Shown: positions 44,834 through 56,788 of the stretch, one piece after another
Numbering within the stretch: position 1 is the first letter of the stretch
How the letters are laid out: each line of letters begins with the position of its first letter
Source of the DNA: Lentinula raphanica
Taxonomy: Eukaryota; Basidiomycota; Agaricomycetes; Agaricales; Omphalotaceae
Assembly (NCBI GenBank): GCA_027919835.1
Contig: JANVFP010000048.1
Location: 186,001-250,000 of the forward strand
Reading direction: 5' to 3'
DNA: 64,000 nucleotides
The notes under the pieces: model-generated
The model's database searches: none
Told to the model about the DNA's origin: nothing
Seen by the model: the letters and a program-made list of their open reading frames with translations, nothing else
Program-made: the position numbers and the translations under genes

Positions 44834-45218
44834 CGTCTGGTGAGACTAGATGTTGAGTCGAGAGAAGTAGTGGAGCCGATAGTCATCGATCCGAGACTGG
44901 AGGTGATAAGCTGGGGGTGCAGAGGAAGGTGCGAATGAACGTTGCGGCTGTGGGATTCACAGCGGGAACATAGCCTGATACGATTCTTTCGACATTGTTG
45001 CAATATGTGGCATGCGAGATAGAGAAGCGTTGTAATTTGGTTTAAATAAACATTCAAAACTGTAGCGTGATAGTTGTCGGTGAAAGAAATGATATGATAA
45101 GAGTTGTCATTGTCTGCACACAACACACTTCGTTGGTTCCGACACGCGTTCAGTATTGAAATGTCTTTGTGGACTTTATACAGACGCAAGTTCTGGAGAT
45201 AAGCCTAGCTTGTTGCTA
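44834..45218. other. Intergenic
   Basis: About 385 nt with only an unconvincing minus-strand frame (45189-44824). Confidence 0.35.
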
Positions 45219-45290
45219 TAGACGCCCAGCCAAACACGTACATACAAAACGTCCGCAATTTTGGATGTTTTGTATGTACGTGTTTGCCCA
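45219..45290. repeat. Short hairpin element, copy 2
   Basis: AGCCAAACACGTACATAC pairs with GTATGTACGTGTTTG. The flank TATAGACGCC and arms match 38569-38642 in the same orientation, but the central CATG/CATG of copy 1 is CACG/CGTG here: both arms changed together and pairing is kept. Confidence 0.85.
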
Positions 45291-45658
45291 GCGCTTCTGC
45301 CACACCTTCCCCAAACTCAGCAACTGCCTCTCTCTCATCACCTTCACCTTCACCGTCGACCTTTTGCCTATATCTCTATTTCCTGTGCAGATACTCCCAG
45401 GCAACAGCATCCTGAAGAAACTCCCTCCACCACCGGCGGCTTTCCTCTCCCAACTGGCCTTCGATCATCCCCGACGTTACAATTGAATATCGAGCCCACT
45501 TAATCCTACTGGAACTTGCCGACGTCTATCCCATCTCTAGTAATCCACCTCCCAGGACACCTATGACAGAGATTGAGAAGCAGACTCGAGAATAGGGAAA
45601 AGGAAGGCAAAAGTGCATCGTCAGCGGTGAACCTGAAAGCGGAACTGGCCTGCAGACG

Positions 45659-47218
45659 ATGAGGGGTTTCGAGCGCAGTACGGCTATGCATGTGAAGCCT
45701 CACAAGGTGATCACAAAGGCTCTCCTAAAGTCGTCGTCATCCCTGACAATGTTATCCACCAGCTCCGCGTCGACGTTGACTTTGGGATCTGTACCAATGT
45801 CAGCGCTCCCGTCCTCGAATCGCCCAAGAACACTCGATCTTACTGGCGTTTCACTTACCAGGACTCAGGCAGAGATTCTAGCAGATGTGTTATCTATAGA
45901 ATGGGGCCTTCGTTCGCTCATCTTGTGCGAATCAAATCTGGACCCAGAGGTTTTGAAGCCGATCCTACACGCTCTTTTACTCAACAACACCCTCATTTAC
46001 CTCTCTGTCGCTTCAAACACTGGACTAGGGAACAAGAGTTTAGCTGGTAGGGGTACAGGCGCGGGATATGGCTTGAGTGCTGGTTTGAAGGGTGCTGGGG
46101 TGACGATCACTGGTGGCGGAGGGCTAGGTTTAGGAGGAATTGGTGGTGGGGTCACAGGTTGGGTGGTACTCGAAGCGTATCTGAGCAAGTCGAGGCTAAA
46201 GGTTTTGGATCTATCGAGGAATGCCATTGATAAGCGATTGACGGTGTCATTAAAGGCGGTTTGGGATCTTCAAACTCCTCGAGCGAAACCACAAGTACTC
46301 CCACTCTGGAATCTCCTTCGAACAACGTCAAATCAGGGTCTTCCTCGCTCACCACTCTCACTCTCGACTCTGTTACTCTGAAGTCCGGCGCGTTAGATGT
46401 TCTGGCCATGAGGCGGCGGATACCCTCGCTTCGCCTGCGAGTGCCGCAATACCTTCAGCACGATCAGCTTTAAAATTGTCGTCGACAATAACAGGCTCGG
46501 TACCGATACAGAAACCGTTGCTTCCCCTGCCTAGGCATCCATTACCATCGTCCTTGAACTCTTCAAGTCATCCAAACTCACATCCTCCTCTCTCCCACCT
46601 TCCTCCACCGCCCCCGTCACATTCGACCAAGAATGTACAAATGACATATACGCCTTACGTCCCGAGATCTAAACGGGGCGTAGTAGCTGGATCGGGATCT
46701 GTTCCGGCTACACCTACTACGCCAATGGCGCCTATGGCCCCGACATTAACCACTGTGAGTCGTGGAGGTGTCACTGCTGGCAGCGTCACTTCAGATGACT
46801 CTTCCTCTTTGAACTCATCTTCGGAGAGTTTACATAACTATTCCGCATCGACAATAACACCGACTACGATCAATGCCATCACGCATGACCATCCTGGCTC
46901 AACGCTTGGTTTACAGCCAGTTCCCCCTTCTGTGGCGGCGTTGAACACCCTCTTGGATGTCAAGATTCCACCTGGAGTAGAGGGATATGCTAGGTGAGTT
47001 CACCTTTACAACTGTCGCGCTACAGTGTCATCGTGTGACTGATGCATACTCACATTCGAAGGTTATCAAGGGAAATACTCAACACCTGTATTACCAATGT
47101 CGAAGCCAGTGAGAGAGAAGAGCAAGAGCATGGAGGTGGTCTTGTACTCGGCGATGTCTTCAATAAACAGGCTTTATGTGTCCCTTTGATATTGAATATC
47201 ATTCAATCCACTATCTAG
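45659..47218 (+). pseudogene. Leucine-rich-repeat (RNI-like) protein, frameshifted
   Basis: Starts with LRR units (RPRTLDLTGVSLTRTQAEIL, LRSLILCESNLDPEVLKPIL, LIYLSVASNTGL, LKVLDLSRNAIDKR) and a Gly-rich insert. The frame then shifts near 46232 (continuing GGLGSSNSSSETTS, LTLDSVTLKSGALDVLA) and again near 46400-46470 before a Ser/Pro-rich part (PVPPSVAALNTLLDVKIPPG) and a last exon ending ILNIIQSTI. No intron set I can draw restores one frame. Related RNI-like proteins act as scaffolds; the exact orthologue is unclear. Confidence 0.65.
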
Positions 47219-47422
47219 ATCATCACTCCATTCCATCTCAATCTCAGATTCCCAAACTTATGTTATCTCATGCGAAGAAGTATGTGGCTGTGACCCTAAA
47301 ATAAAATTAAAAATAGTGATGTCATTGTTGTACTTCCCTCTCAAGCACCCATACTGTGGATAAATAAGGACATAGGCATGGTGGACTTCACCTTCAGTGC
47401 TGAACCTCAACATTGACAGGTG

Positions 47423-50400
47423 ATGACTAAGTTCGTTTGCAAGTATTTGCGCGGTGAATTTTCTCGCACTTTGCCTCTTCTTCATCAACCACCATCATCA
47501 ATGTTGCAACTCTCCAGGGAGGTAGCCCTCCACACCAAAACTGCCCAACCTCTTCCCTTCAATTGCAAAGAAGGATATGAGGTGAGTTTTTATGCTTTTT
47601 AGGCCTTATCCATCTCATCAGTTTCACACCAGCTGTTCATTTTGTCTCTCCAACAAGAACTTCAGCTCCATGTCCCACCAGATTCTGATCTAGAATCAGC
47701 CCAAGATGCCCTCAATTCCCTGGCTACTGTCTCCCCAACTGCCAATGAGTTGGCCATTCTTACCCTCAACATGCAACTGCTATCAATCCTCAACATTGGC
47801 CTTCCATCCAAGCCCCTAGGCTACTACACCCCCCCTCCCAATCTTGACATTAAATCAGTACTCAAATCTTTCAAAACCTTAGTAACTATATGCGTCCTTT
47901 TTCAGTCTATCTATCTTCTTGACCCAGTTTGGTAGTACCAGCCACTCTCCATGAGCTGGAAAGCGGTGATCAAAGAAGCTGAACAGACAATCACCCAAGG
48001 AAATCCCCTCTCATCCTCATCCTCCTCCTCCTCCTCCCTTGTGGTGGCCTCTCCACCACATTTGAAACTCTTCCAGCGAGTCAATGAGTTGGCCAACAAC
48101 TCTGCCTTCTACAACATCCAACTCTCTCTTACCCGTGCAGCCTTTCACCTCTCCCTTCTCAAATTAGTATGCTCCCACTCTGCTGAATCTCTATTACTTA
48201 TATCTCATTCAATCAAAAGGGGATCCTCAACTTTCCGTCCTCTTGGCAACAGTTTCGAGAAGAGATACTACGAGTCACCAAGTGAGTAAAACACCACTTT
48301 TAAGATGGTCAGATCCCAACCAGTTATATCTGTAGCGGTCCTTTACCCCCGGAGCTGGAAGATTTTAAACGCCACTATCAAGCCTCAAACCTGGCCTTCC
48401 CTCTCCACCTTGCAGTAACCATATCACCAATACTACTCCTACGTAAATCTGTTCTTAGGCCCTGTGCCAGAGAACATATTGTAAAAGCAAGTTGCTCTTC
48501 AATATCCTCACATCCCTATCTAACAAGCTCATAGATGGCAATTGCCATTGGCCACTCAAAGCCACCCCTTTTGCAGAAAACTGAAGAAATCATCTGGAAG
48601 AACATTGAACTCATGTCCATTGGAAGGATCACCGTTCAAGATGCACTAGCGCAAATCTTCCATGAAACGGAACCTATTTTGGCCTCTGTCACCAGGGAAG
48701 AAGAGGCCTACTTTTCCGGTCGTATGTTACCCTTTCCCTCTCCATAGACCTGCTTCATCTCCTTTCCACAGATCAAATACAACAGAGGCTCAACAACTGT
48801 AGGCATTGTTTCCTATCTGTCTACTATTTTGCTAATCAATGGTGTAGCAGCTACTCCAGATCCTTCTCTTGCCATTTCCCTATCCGGTCTTGAGATAGAT
48901 TCCAGTAAGTGCAAAACCTACACATATCCTGATCCTGATACTCATCAACCCAGGCTCAGACCAGGCCAAAGTTCATGCAGAAATGCATGGCAAAATGGTT
49001 GAGGCGCGACCTCTGGTCCCTGCTGCTGATACACCAACAGGTCACATTACTGTGGCTACTGATCATGATGTAGAAATGGATCCCGGGAACAAGGAAGCTC
49101 TGGCACCATCTAACGATGTGGAGATGGAGGACGAAACAGGCTCCAAGGGTTCCAATGATGATAACCACCCTGAGCCAGACAAAGATGAAATTTTAGACTC
49201 CAACAACAAGATCTGTATGCACTATTCTTTCTCCCTTTATTTCCACTAATGTTTTGGTCAAGCTGATGAGGGCGAGAGTGAGAAGCCTGATGACACATCT
49301 CAACCCAGCTCTACTCCCAACCCACCCCACCCTGAGCAAGATGAACATGAAAATGGAGAGGATAACAGTAATGCAGATGGAGATGGAAATGGCGAGGATA
49401 ACAGCAATGCAGATGGAGATGAAAATGGAGAGGATGATAGTAATGCAGACCCTGACTATGATCCCAGTATGTGCCTTCCTTTCCACCTCTATCTTTGACT
49501 CCTGAGAGTTATAACTTTCTATCTAGTAGAAGACCAAAGGAAAAAGGAAATCGAAAACGGTATGTGATTATACACTAATGGACACTGATTCACTCATTGT
49601 CTCACCATAGCCAAGAAAGAAAAGGCAAGAAAAGAAAAGGAGCAACAAGAGAAGGCTAAGAAAGACAAGGAAAGAGCAGAAAAAGGTTGGGCCTGCTACA
49701 TTTTGTCAAATAACACAGACTCATTCCATGCCTGATTACAGCCAAAAAACAAAGGATGGAACGAGAGAAAGGTTTGAGCTACACACTTTGGCAGTGGACA
49801 TTTCCTTACTCATTGTCCTGTCATAGCCAAGAAGGAAGAGAAAGGTTTGACTCAGTAATTTTGGAAATACCCAGTTTCACTCATTGACTCATGACAGCCA
49901 AGAAAGAGGAGGAGAAGAGGGTGAAAGGTTTGAATTACTACACATCTCCCTGCCCATCTTTTCACCATCCATTAATCAGATGCAGAAAGGAAAAAGACTC
50001 AAGAAAACAAGAGAAAGGCAGAAGAAGAGGAAGAAGAGAGGAAGAAGAGGGCCAAAAGAACACCTTTGGTGGGCAAGGTATCTCTTTTTTTGCTTTCTCT
50101 CAAAGAGTATCACTGAATCTCACTCCAGCCCATGACCCTCTATGACATTGACGGCACTACGGGCTACACATTCCATCCCAATGCCTATGCATGTTTTCCT
50201 ATTCTCAATCGTTGATTTTTGACTGACTTAGTAGTCACTTAGGATGAGACAGACTTTGAACTGTTCACTAGTGTGAGTAAAGCTGTCAGTCAGACTCAAA
50301 CGCCCGAGGGCCGGGGCATCCATGTCCTTGACTGGGCAGAGGCTCAATCAATCAAGAAAATCTCCATTGCCCGCCGTCAAGAAATCTTTCGAAACCAAAC

Positions 50401-51950
50401 CATCTTGATTCGGAACATTCCTACTGACAATCTTGACTTTTCATCTTCCGATGATATGGAGATGCTCTTTGGTGATAAACTTGACATTGGCCGCACTCTC
50501 CAAGGTAGTTCTCACTCTATTCACCCCTGCCCTTGACACTCAATGATTTATAGACAAAAGCCGTATCCTCGCTGATGAAAATGATGCCCATTGCAGAGGC
50601 ACCATCCGTGAGATGATGTCCACTGATCCTTTGGAGAAAATCTTGAATTGTCTAGACGTCACACTTCCTGCTTCAGAAGCCCCTAGGTGGGATGGAATCA
50701 GCTTGGAGGACAACGCTCAAGCTGAACTCAAGTATTCCATTTCTGCCCATGGGACCAACTGGGCCATATGCGGCATGAAAGGTGCATACAGCACCTTTCA
50801 CATGGATACCCATGGCCTCGTCACTCTTGTAGCTCCCAAGACTGGGTTGAAATATTGGGTCATCGCGGAACCCAAGGACCCTTCTGTTCTTGCCTCCCCA
50901 AAGTTTGTCAATGTTGATTTCAACAACCTCTCACACTCCTCATGGCACTTTTGGAGTATCCTCCTCAGGCCCGGTGACCTCCTGTGTGTCCTTTTTTCTC
51001 ATTTATTTCCAAGGGGACTTACCACTGTAATCTAGCATCATGCGCCCCGCTACCCTCCACTTTGTGATCACTTTGGAGTCATCTGTGTGCTATGGCACAC
51101 ACTGTTACTCCTTGAGTACACTGGACCGGACTGCGTTTGGAATTTTCCATGTTCTCACTGCTGGCGATTACCTTACCAACACATCCCATCCCAACCTCCT
51201 GGAGGGCCTGGCTCATACAGTGATTGTATGGAAAAGATACGTGGTTCACATTGGTCCAAAGTGGATAGAGTCCATGAAAAACTCACCCGGTATGAGTCCT
51301 ATCATCAGTGCAATGGAAACATATTGACGCCTCCCACAGAGGCAACACTTACTCGGAAACTCAATCTCCTCAGGCTGGATGACATGATCCAGTTCCTGAC
51401 TTTGTGCAACCTTGCACAGGGTCTGAGCATTCTGGATTCCCGCTACTACACAGAAGATTCTACCCACCCTTCCACACTATATTGTCACGCCCGAAATTCC
51501 TCCTATTTCCTTCAGGACTGGGTTTTCAAGAACTTTGCTCTGAAACTAGTCGATGGTGAAGATGACCTTGAAGACGAGGAAAGACTGCAAGTGGTGGCCG
51601 GGAGGTACTGTGCCTGCCAGTATGCTGGCCTGCTCGAGGCGAGAGCCTTGGCACCTTACCGCGCCGATGTTCCCACACTCACACCACAAGATATCTATTC
51701 CGCCATCGAATCTGAGATGCTCGCTGGTGACTTCAACAAATATTGGCCCCCGCCGGAAAAGGAGGGTCTCACTGCATGGAGGCGACTGCTCACCGCTTCC
51801 AATGAACCTGATTCAAAGGAACCTGCTTCGACGAGATTGGCTTCGAAGAGATCAGCTTTGAAGAAATCCGCCTTCTCTTGGCTGACACCCACCTATGAAT
51901 TCCCAACGCCCACCTCCGGTCACTATGAAATTGTGTGTATCAGTAAATAA
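47423..51950 (+). CDS. JmjC-like 2-oxoglutarate dioxygenase with long coiled-coil region
   Basis: Twenty-one exons: 47423-47581, 47633-47881, 47942-48166, 48220-48281, 48336-48480, 48535-48721, 48772-48798, 48851-48904, 48954-49214, 49263-49466, 49527-49559, 49611-49685, 49742-49771, 49827-49844, 49898-49927, 49980-50077, 50129-50188, 50243-50504, 50560-50983, 51036-51289 and 51340-51950; 1155 residues. A helical N-terminus is followed by an acidic repeat region (GEDNSNADGDGN), a Lys/Glu coiled coil made of four tiny exons, and a JmjC/cupin domain: H807-x-D809 (STFHMDTHG), KYWVIAEP, and the distal His at about 876 in MRPATLHFVITL. Such Agaricomycete proteins probably hydroxylate or demethylate chromatin proteins, but the substrate is unknown. 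The intron after 50188 has a GC donor. The C-terminus is Lys/Ser-rich. Undamaged, unlike its neighbours. Confidence 0.8.
49527..49979 (+). repeat. Tandem exon-intron duplications in the JmjC-like gene
   Basis: Exons of 75, 30, 18 and 30 nt each begin CCAARAAR (encoding AKK...) and are followed by introns that mostly begin gtttga or a close variant and carry an ACTCATTG-like box. The unit of about 75-130 bp has been copied in tandem, extending the Lys/Glu coiled coil by whole exons in phase. Confidence 0.75.
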
Positions 51951-52041
51951 ACACTGTAGATTACCTCTTGTAAGAGCCTACTGTCCTCTAGCCTTGTACA
52001 AATATATATCTATTCATTCTTGCTGATTCTTGATCCTGAAT

Positions 52042-52335
52042 ATGTCTTTTCTCAACCGACCTTCAACCGCGAGGCATTTGTACAGCGACAACGAAGATGA
52101 CACCATCGATCTAGAGCTACGCTTGCGAACGGTCAGGACCGCTGCTTCAGCTCTAGAAGAGTCTATACGCACAGAGGAGGAAGACCAGGCATAGGCGACG
52201 TTTGTTTGGTAGCAGGTCAGAGAAGAAGCGGTCGAACGAGCCAGCAGTGGACTCTACTGCTCCCTCAACAGAGATTCCCGGAGTTCGCAGGAATGTATAT
52301 GTTAACCATCCTCTTTCCTTTCCATGCAAATTCTG
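52042..52335 (+). pseudogene. P4-ATPase (phospholipid flippase) N-terminal fragment
   Basis: Starts MSFLNRPSTARHLYSDNEDD, reads LRLRTVRTAASALEESIRTEE, then needs a one-base frame change near 52190 to continue RRRLFGSRSEKKR and PGVRRNVYVNHPL, the basic N-terminus that precedes the first membrane segment in Dnf-type flippases. Nothing of the ATPase core follows. Its C-terminal counterpart lies at 54731-56308. Confidence 0.5.
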
Positions 52336-52478
52336 CACGAGTATACTCATCGTACCATTACTTCTTCACGTCCTCGCCTGTGACATCCTTTATTTAACTC
52401 ATTCATCCCATCTTCATTGCGCACCCCACTCGATCTATGAGAACCAGATAAAGCAGGAGGAAACGCAAAAAGCTTGGG

Positions 52479-52570
52479 CGTGGGAAATCTTGTTACGCTT
52501 TGGGTAACCGGCCCATTCTCTCTCGCCACTTGCCATAACTTGGGGTTACGCTTTGGGTAATCGGCCCATC
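52479..52570. repeat. Pair of short palindromic repeats (TTACGnWTTGGGTAA family), locus 1
   Basis: Two copies of TTACGCTTTGGGTAAYCGGC followed by CCAT, 53 nt apart. The first is preceded by CGTGGGAAATC and followed by CTCTCTCGCC, giving loosely inverted ends. The same family occurs at 61884-61981. Confidence 0.75.
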
Positions 52571-53971
52571 CACACCTGAACTTTTGTTTACTCTATACTA
52601 CTAGACCGCCGTTGCGTCTCAAGAATTTTTCTCATTTGTCTATCTTCTAGCACACTTCGGACCCTTGACACTCAGGAAATTGTCTACGCACATCTAACCC
52701 CCCTTCCCAAACCCAAACATGTACCTCAACAACAACATGGTCGACCTCATTCCCCTCAGACTACGCAGCCACGCAGCCCTTCACACCATCCTCATGCATA
52801 AGGACGTCCTTCATCTAGTGCCCGCGCTTTCGCGGCTTCAATTTTCAACTCACATTCGCGACCAATACCGGTCTTAGCAACATCACATCTGTCAAGCTCT
52901 AGCTCCCGGAGCGAACTCTCTGGACCGCCCTACGTCGTCTCACTTCGGAAGACACTTTTCGTATCCCGATTGGCAGATCAGTTACACACTCTCGTGATAG
53001 ACCTGGAAGCTTTACCAACAGTACCTGACCACAGCGGACTGGATGCGAGTTTGGCGGCTTATTACTCCACTTGGAGATCGTGAAGCTGATGTGCGAGGGC
53101 TTTTGGGAAGCCACCGGATACGCTCAAGGCCTGTCTCCGGGGTTGGTGTCGGTAGAAGAGATCGTGGAGATGACTTTGATAGCCATGAGCACTGAAATCA
53201 TGATCAAAGATGGATATCGACAACGATTTGGACGAGTCGAGCCCTAGGATCCAAGAAACCCAACAACCACCTTCACCTTCGTTTCTATTACACTGCACCT
53301 GACCGATGAAAAAACAACACCAGCCGCAGAGACTACTATTTCGTCGGTATCGCTCCATCCCTCGCTCTTACAATCTCTCATTCGCGTGTGCTCCTCACAG
53401 CTCGCTTGTCTCCAACTTTTTCGTCTTGCAGTGCTTCGTTATCCAAGTCGTTCAGCAAATTTAACTTTTCAAAACCCGTCGACATATCTACATTGATCTC
53501 GGAAACAGCGGACTGGATGCGAGTTCAGCAGTTTTGCAGTTATCCCTGCGCTTGGAACCCCCTAAGACGATGTGAGAAGTCAAAAGACTACTACACATCC
53601 AAACCGGCTCCTGACATCGATCGTAGGAATACCAGAGGTCATCCAAGGCGACATGCTCCTACCCCAAGCTGCTCCTCCGGCTACACTGCACTCGACGACA
53701 ACAGCACTCCATGTCTCACATACCTCGAGCTACTTTGGATGCAGGCCTATATCATCTAGAATTCGAAGAACCCGACGATCCAGGATGGTTTACCGCAGTT
53801 CCACCATCCTCCGGACGAAAGCACTGCGATTCAACCATGACTGTATCCTAACCCACGCCGGGTTCCTTCGTCGTTGACATACATCGCTGATCTCACACAT
53901 GTAGACTGGCCATTTGTGCGTGCCGTACTCATTACGCTACTCACATAATCTAATCGGATCTTTACTTACAG
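52571..53971. other. Uninterpreted sequence with scraps of open frame
   Basis: About 1.4 kb. The 20-mer CAGCGGACTGGATGCGAGTT occurs at 53032-53051 and again at 53507-53526. Open frames on both strands lack recognisable domains. Probably more gene remnants. Confidence 0.3.
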
Positions 53972-54589
53972 ATGTCAGTGAGTCCGCCTATGCTTCCTTC
54001 TCCTCTTCGACCATGGCGTAGGGTATTCATGACGCTAAAAATCCTTATCCGGCTCCTCTCACCGTCGCCCGCGAACTGTTCCAAGATCCAAAGGACAGAA
54101 CCTGTGTTCACTAAGGCAGGCGAAGTTTTGCAAATCGCCGCTGGAAATGATATTCGGGCTATCCCTACAGCTGAAAACACCACAGCATGGCCTATCCCCT
54201 TCGATATGATCGTATCCTCTATCCCTCGGCTCCAACCTCGTTACTACTCGATTTCCTCAAGCCCGAAACTTCACCCGAACTCCATCCACGTTACGTGTGT
54301 CGTTCTCAAATATCAGTCTAGCCCGAACGATCGTGTTCCGGAGAGATGGGTCTATGGTGTTGGCTCAAACTTCTTGCTCAATCTCAAGCATGCTGCTAAT
54401 GGCGAAGAGACCCCTCTCATCAGCGATTCTGGCGTCGCAAATACGGTCGTGCCTACTTATGCTATTGAAGGTCCTCGTGGAGCTTATAGACAGGAGAATA
54501 TCTACAAAGCCCCCATACATGTTCGACGTTCAACGTTCCGTCTACCCACTAACCCCAAGAGCCCTGTCATTATGGTTGGCCCAGGAACG
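53972..54589 (+). pseudogene. NADPH-cytochrome P450 reductase fragment
   Basis: Reads WPIPFDMIVSSIPRLQPRYY with SISSSP (the FAD-binding RxYS motif), then WVYGVGSNFLLNLKHA, PTYAIEGPRGAY, HVRRSTFRLPTNPKSPVIMV and GPGT, the start of the NADPH-binding GPGTG motif, where it stops at a GT donor. The following exon is not reductase but unrelated sequence leading into a P4-ATPase. The FMN domain and membrane anchor are missing, and upstream residues are only loosely alignable. Confidence 0.8.
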
Positions 54590-54730
54590 GTAAGTTTTTT
54601 CTTGTATTGGTCCTTTCATGATCAACTCATCAACCTTCGTCATAGGGTCATCATGGACCGTCATCGTCATGGGTGGTAAAGTCCTCTTTTTCTACTATCT
54701 CTCCTCGTGTTCTCAATACCTCTTCTGCAG

Positions 54731-56308
54731 CCTTTGATCAGGACCTCAATGCCAAAGCAGCTCTTGCCTTTCCTCAGTTATACGTTCGAGGCATCCGCAG
54801 CTTGGAATACACCAGGACGAAATTCTGGCTATACATGGGCGATGGATTGTATCAGTCGGTCGTCGTTTTCTTCATTCCCTATCTGGTCTGGACGCTCGGG
54901 ATTGCTGTATCATGGAATGGCAAAACAATCGAGTCACTATCGTATTTTGGTACAACAGCTTCAGTGGCGGCTATTCTGGCCGCGAATTCGTATGTGGGAA
55001 TCAATACTCACTAGTAAGTTCTCAAAACCTCACTATCATGGTACTGTCGTTGATGATTCTTTGTAGCTGGACTGTCATTACCTGGATAGTAATCTTCGGG
55101 TCGACCATTGTCATATTGTTGTGGATCACGGTGTATTCGTTCTTTTTCAGCTCGGACTTCATCAACGAGGTCATCATTTTATTCGGCGAGCTGACTTTCT
55201 GGACAACAGTCATATTCTCTGCCATCGTGGCACTTGGTAAGTTCTTTGATGTCTTTGTTGTGCAGCTCCTCGATTCCTTATCAAGTTTGTAAACTCTGCG
55301 TACCTACCACTTGACAAAGATATCGTTAGGGAATCCTGGGTTCGCGGTGATCTCAAAGATCAACTGGGTATTGGTCATCGGAAGGGAAAGAGCAGAAAGG
55401 AGATCAGTGCCAATACTCTCGAAGCCGCGCCTATGTTCCACGACTCGCACAACCGCTCTGCATCGGAAATATCGCAAAATCCCTACGAGCCGACTATGAC
55501 ATCCAGTCCTGGCACTGGAGGAATGGGTCTTAGACCAACGTATCTGGATACACCTCCGTTAACCGATATCGCTGAGGAAACATCAATGACTACTCCAGTT
55601 CAATATGCATACGCTACCGATGACGTCTTGATACCACCCTCAACAATCTTACCGGATGGACCCTCGAGAGCTTCGTATTATTCGGCATCCGATCTCCCAC
55701 CACCTTCACCTCTTCCTTCACCCAAATACAAGTATTCCGACGGCACCATCACAAGCACACCACCAAGTCGAAGATCGAGTCTTGCGACCATGAGGACGAT
55801 AGCACAAACATCTCCACCGAACCTTCCGTCTCATCCCCTGCCGCAGCAACGTTCACCAACCTCGACTCTCATGCTTCCTGGAGCTGTGGGAGAACTGACG
55901 AGACGATTGAGTGGTGGAGCACATAATCCACCGCTCAGTCCTCAGTCATATGAAATGCGAGTTCGCAGTCCACCTTTAGGCAGTCCTGGTTACAGTGACG
56001 TCAGCCATGGCCAACGGTCAGCAAGTGCGGCCTCGTACGACTACTTCACTGCAGAAGATGATGCTGCTGCCTCGATTTCTCAACATCGCCATCCAGCACC
56101 ACAGCCACCAGGACATGAGCAAGGTCAGACGCTTACACCGTATTATAATCAGCAGTATCCCAGTCAGTTTGGGTCAGAAGAAGGCTTCGATGCTCAGACT
56201 GTCAGACAATCTCAATACTCCCAATACTCCCAATATGATGACGACCGGCGGGCTAGCGCGATCTCGGGTGTGTCGGATGTGTCTTGGCAAGGAGGACGAG
56301 CGCTATAG
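54731..56308 (+). pseudogene. P4-ATPase (Dnf-type flippase) C-terminal fragment
   Basis: Exons 54731-55013, 55067-55236 and 55266-56308. Starts AFDQDLNAKAALAFPQLYVR in the C-terminal membrane domain, continues GIRSLEYTRTKFWLYMGDGL and several membrane helices (PYLVWTLGIAVSWNG, YWTVITWIVIFGSTIVILLW, FWTTVIFSAIVALAPRFL), then PLDKDIVRESWVRGDLKDQL and a long Ser/Pro/Tyr-rich tail. Flippases move phospholipids to the cytoplasmic leaflet. The actuator, P and N domains are missing; upstream is reductase sequence, not flippase. The second intron would be only 29 nt. The tail frame is long and undamaged, so the break may be recent. Confidence 0.85.
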
Positions 56309-56788
56309 CAGTCTGCTCAGTCGAATTGTGTTGTACTCTCAGGTGTACATGGATGGGCATGTTTGCAGACAGTAGACATATATTTACAGTGCTTTTTTTG
56401 TTTCCGGATCCAATATCTACTACAGTTCTTAACTTTCTACCTACTTTCTCGTTAATACTTGACTCTCTCTCTTTCTTTAAGCTCGTGGAATGGACTCCTG
56501 CAACTTTTTACATCGTTACTTGCAAGACTTATTGTTATTTGTAGATAGTGATACAGAGCTGGCTGCTTCAGCTACTTTCTTGATTTCTTCGCTGTGTTAT
56601 TGGTTCGGGTAATTCGGAAAATCGGATCGGATTAACACTCTCAAAAAGTTGATAACACATGACTAACTTCGAAAATCATTGTCCTCGACGACATTCGACA
56701 CTCATCCTGGAACTCTCAACTTCTTTGTGTTTGGCATTTTCACCAAACTTTGATTCTTCTCTCGAGTTTTCGGAACCCAGTGTGACGA
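56309..56788. other. Intergenic, AT-rich
   Basis: About 480 nt downstream of the flippase fragment. Nothing supported. Confidence 0.4.
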
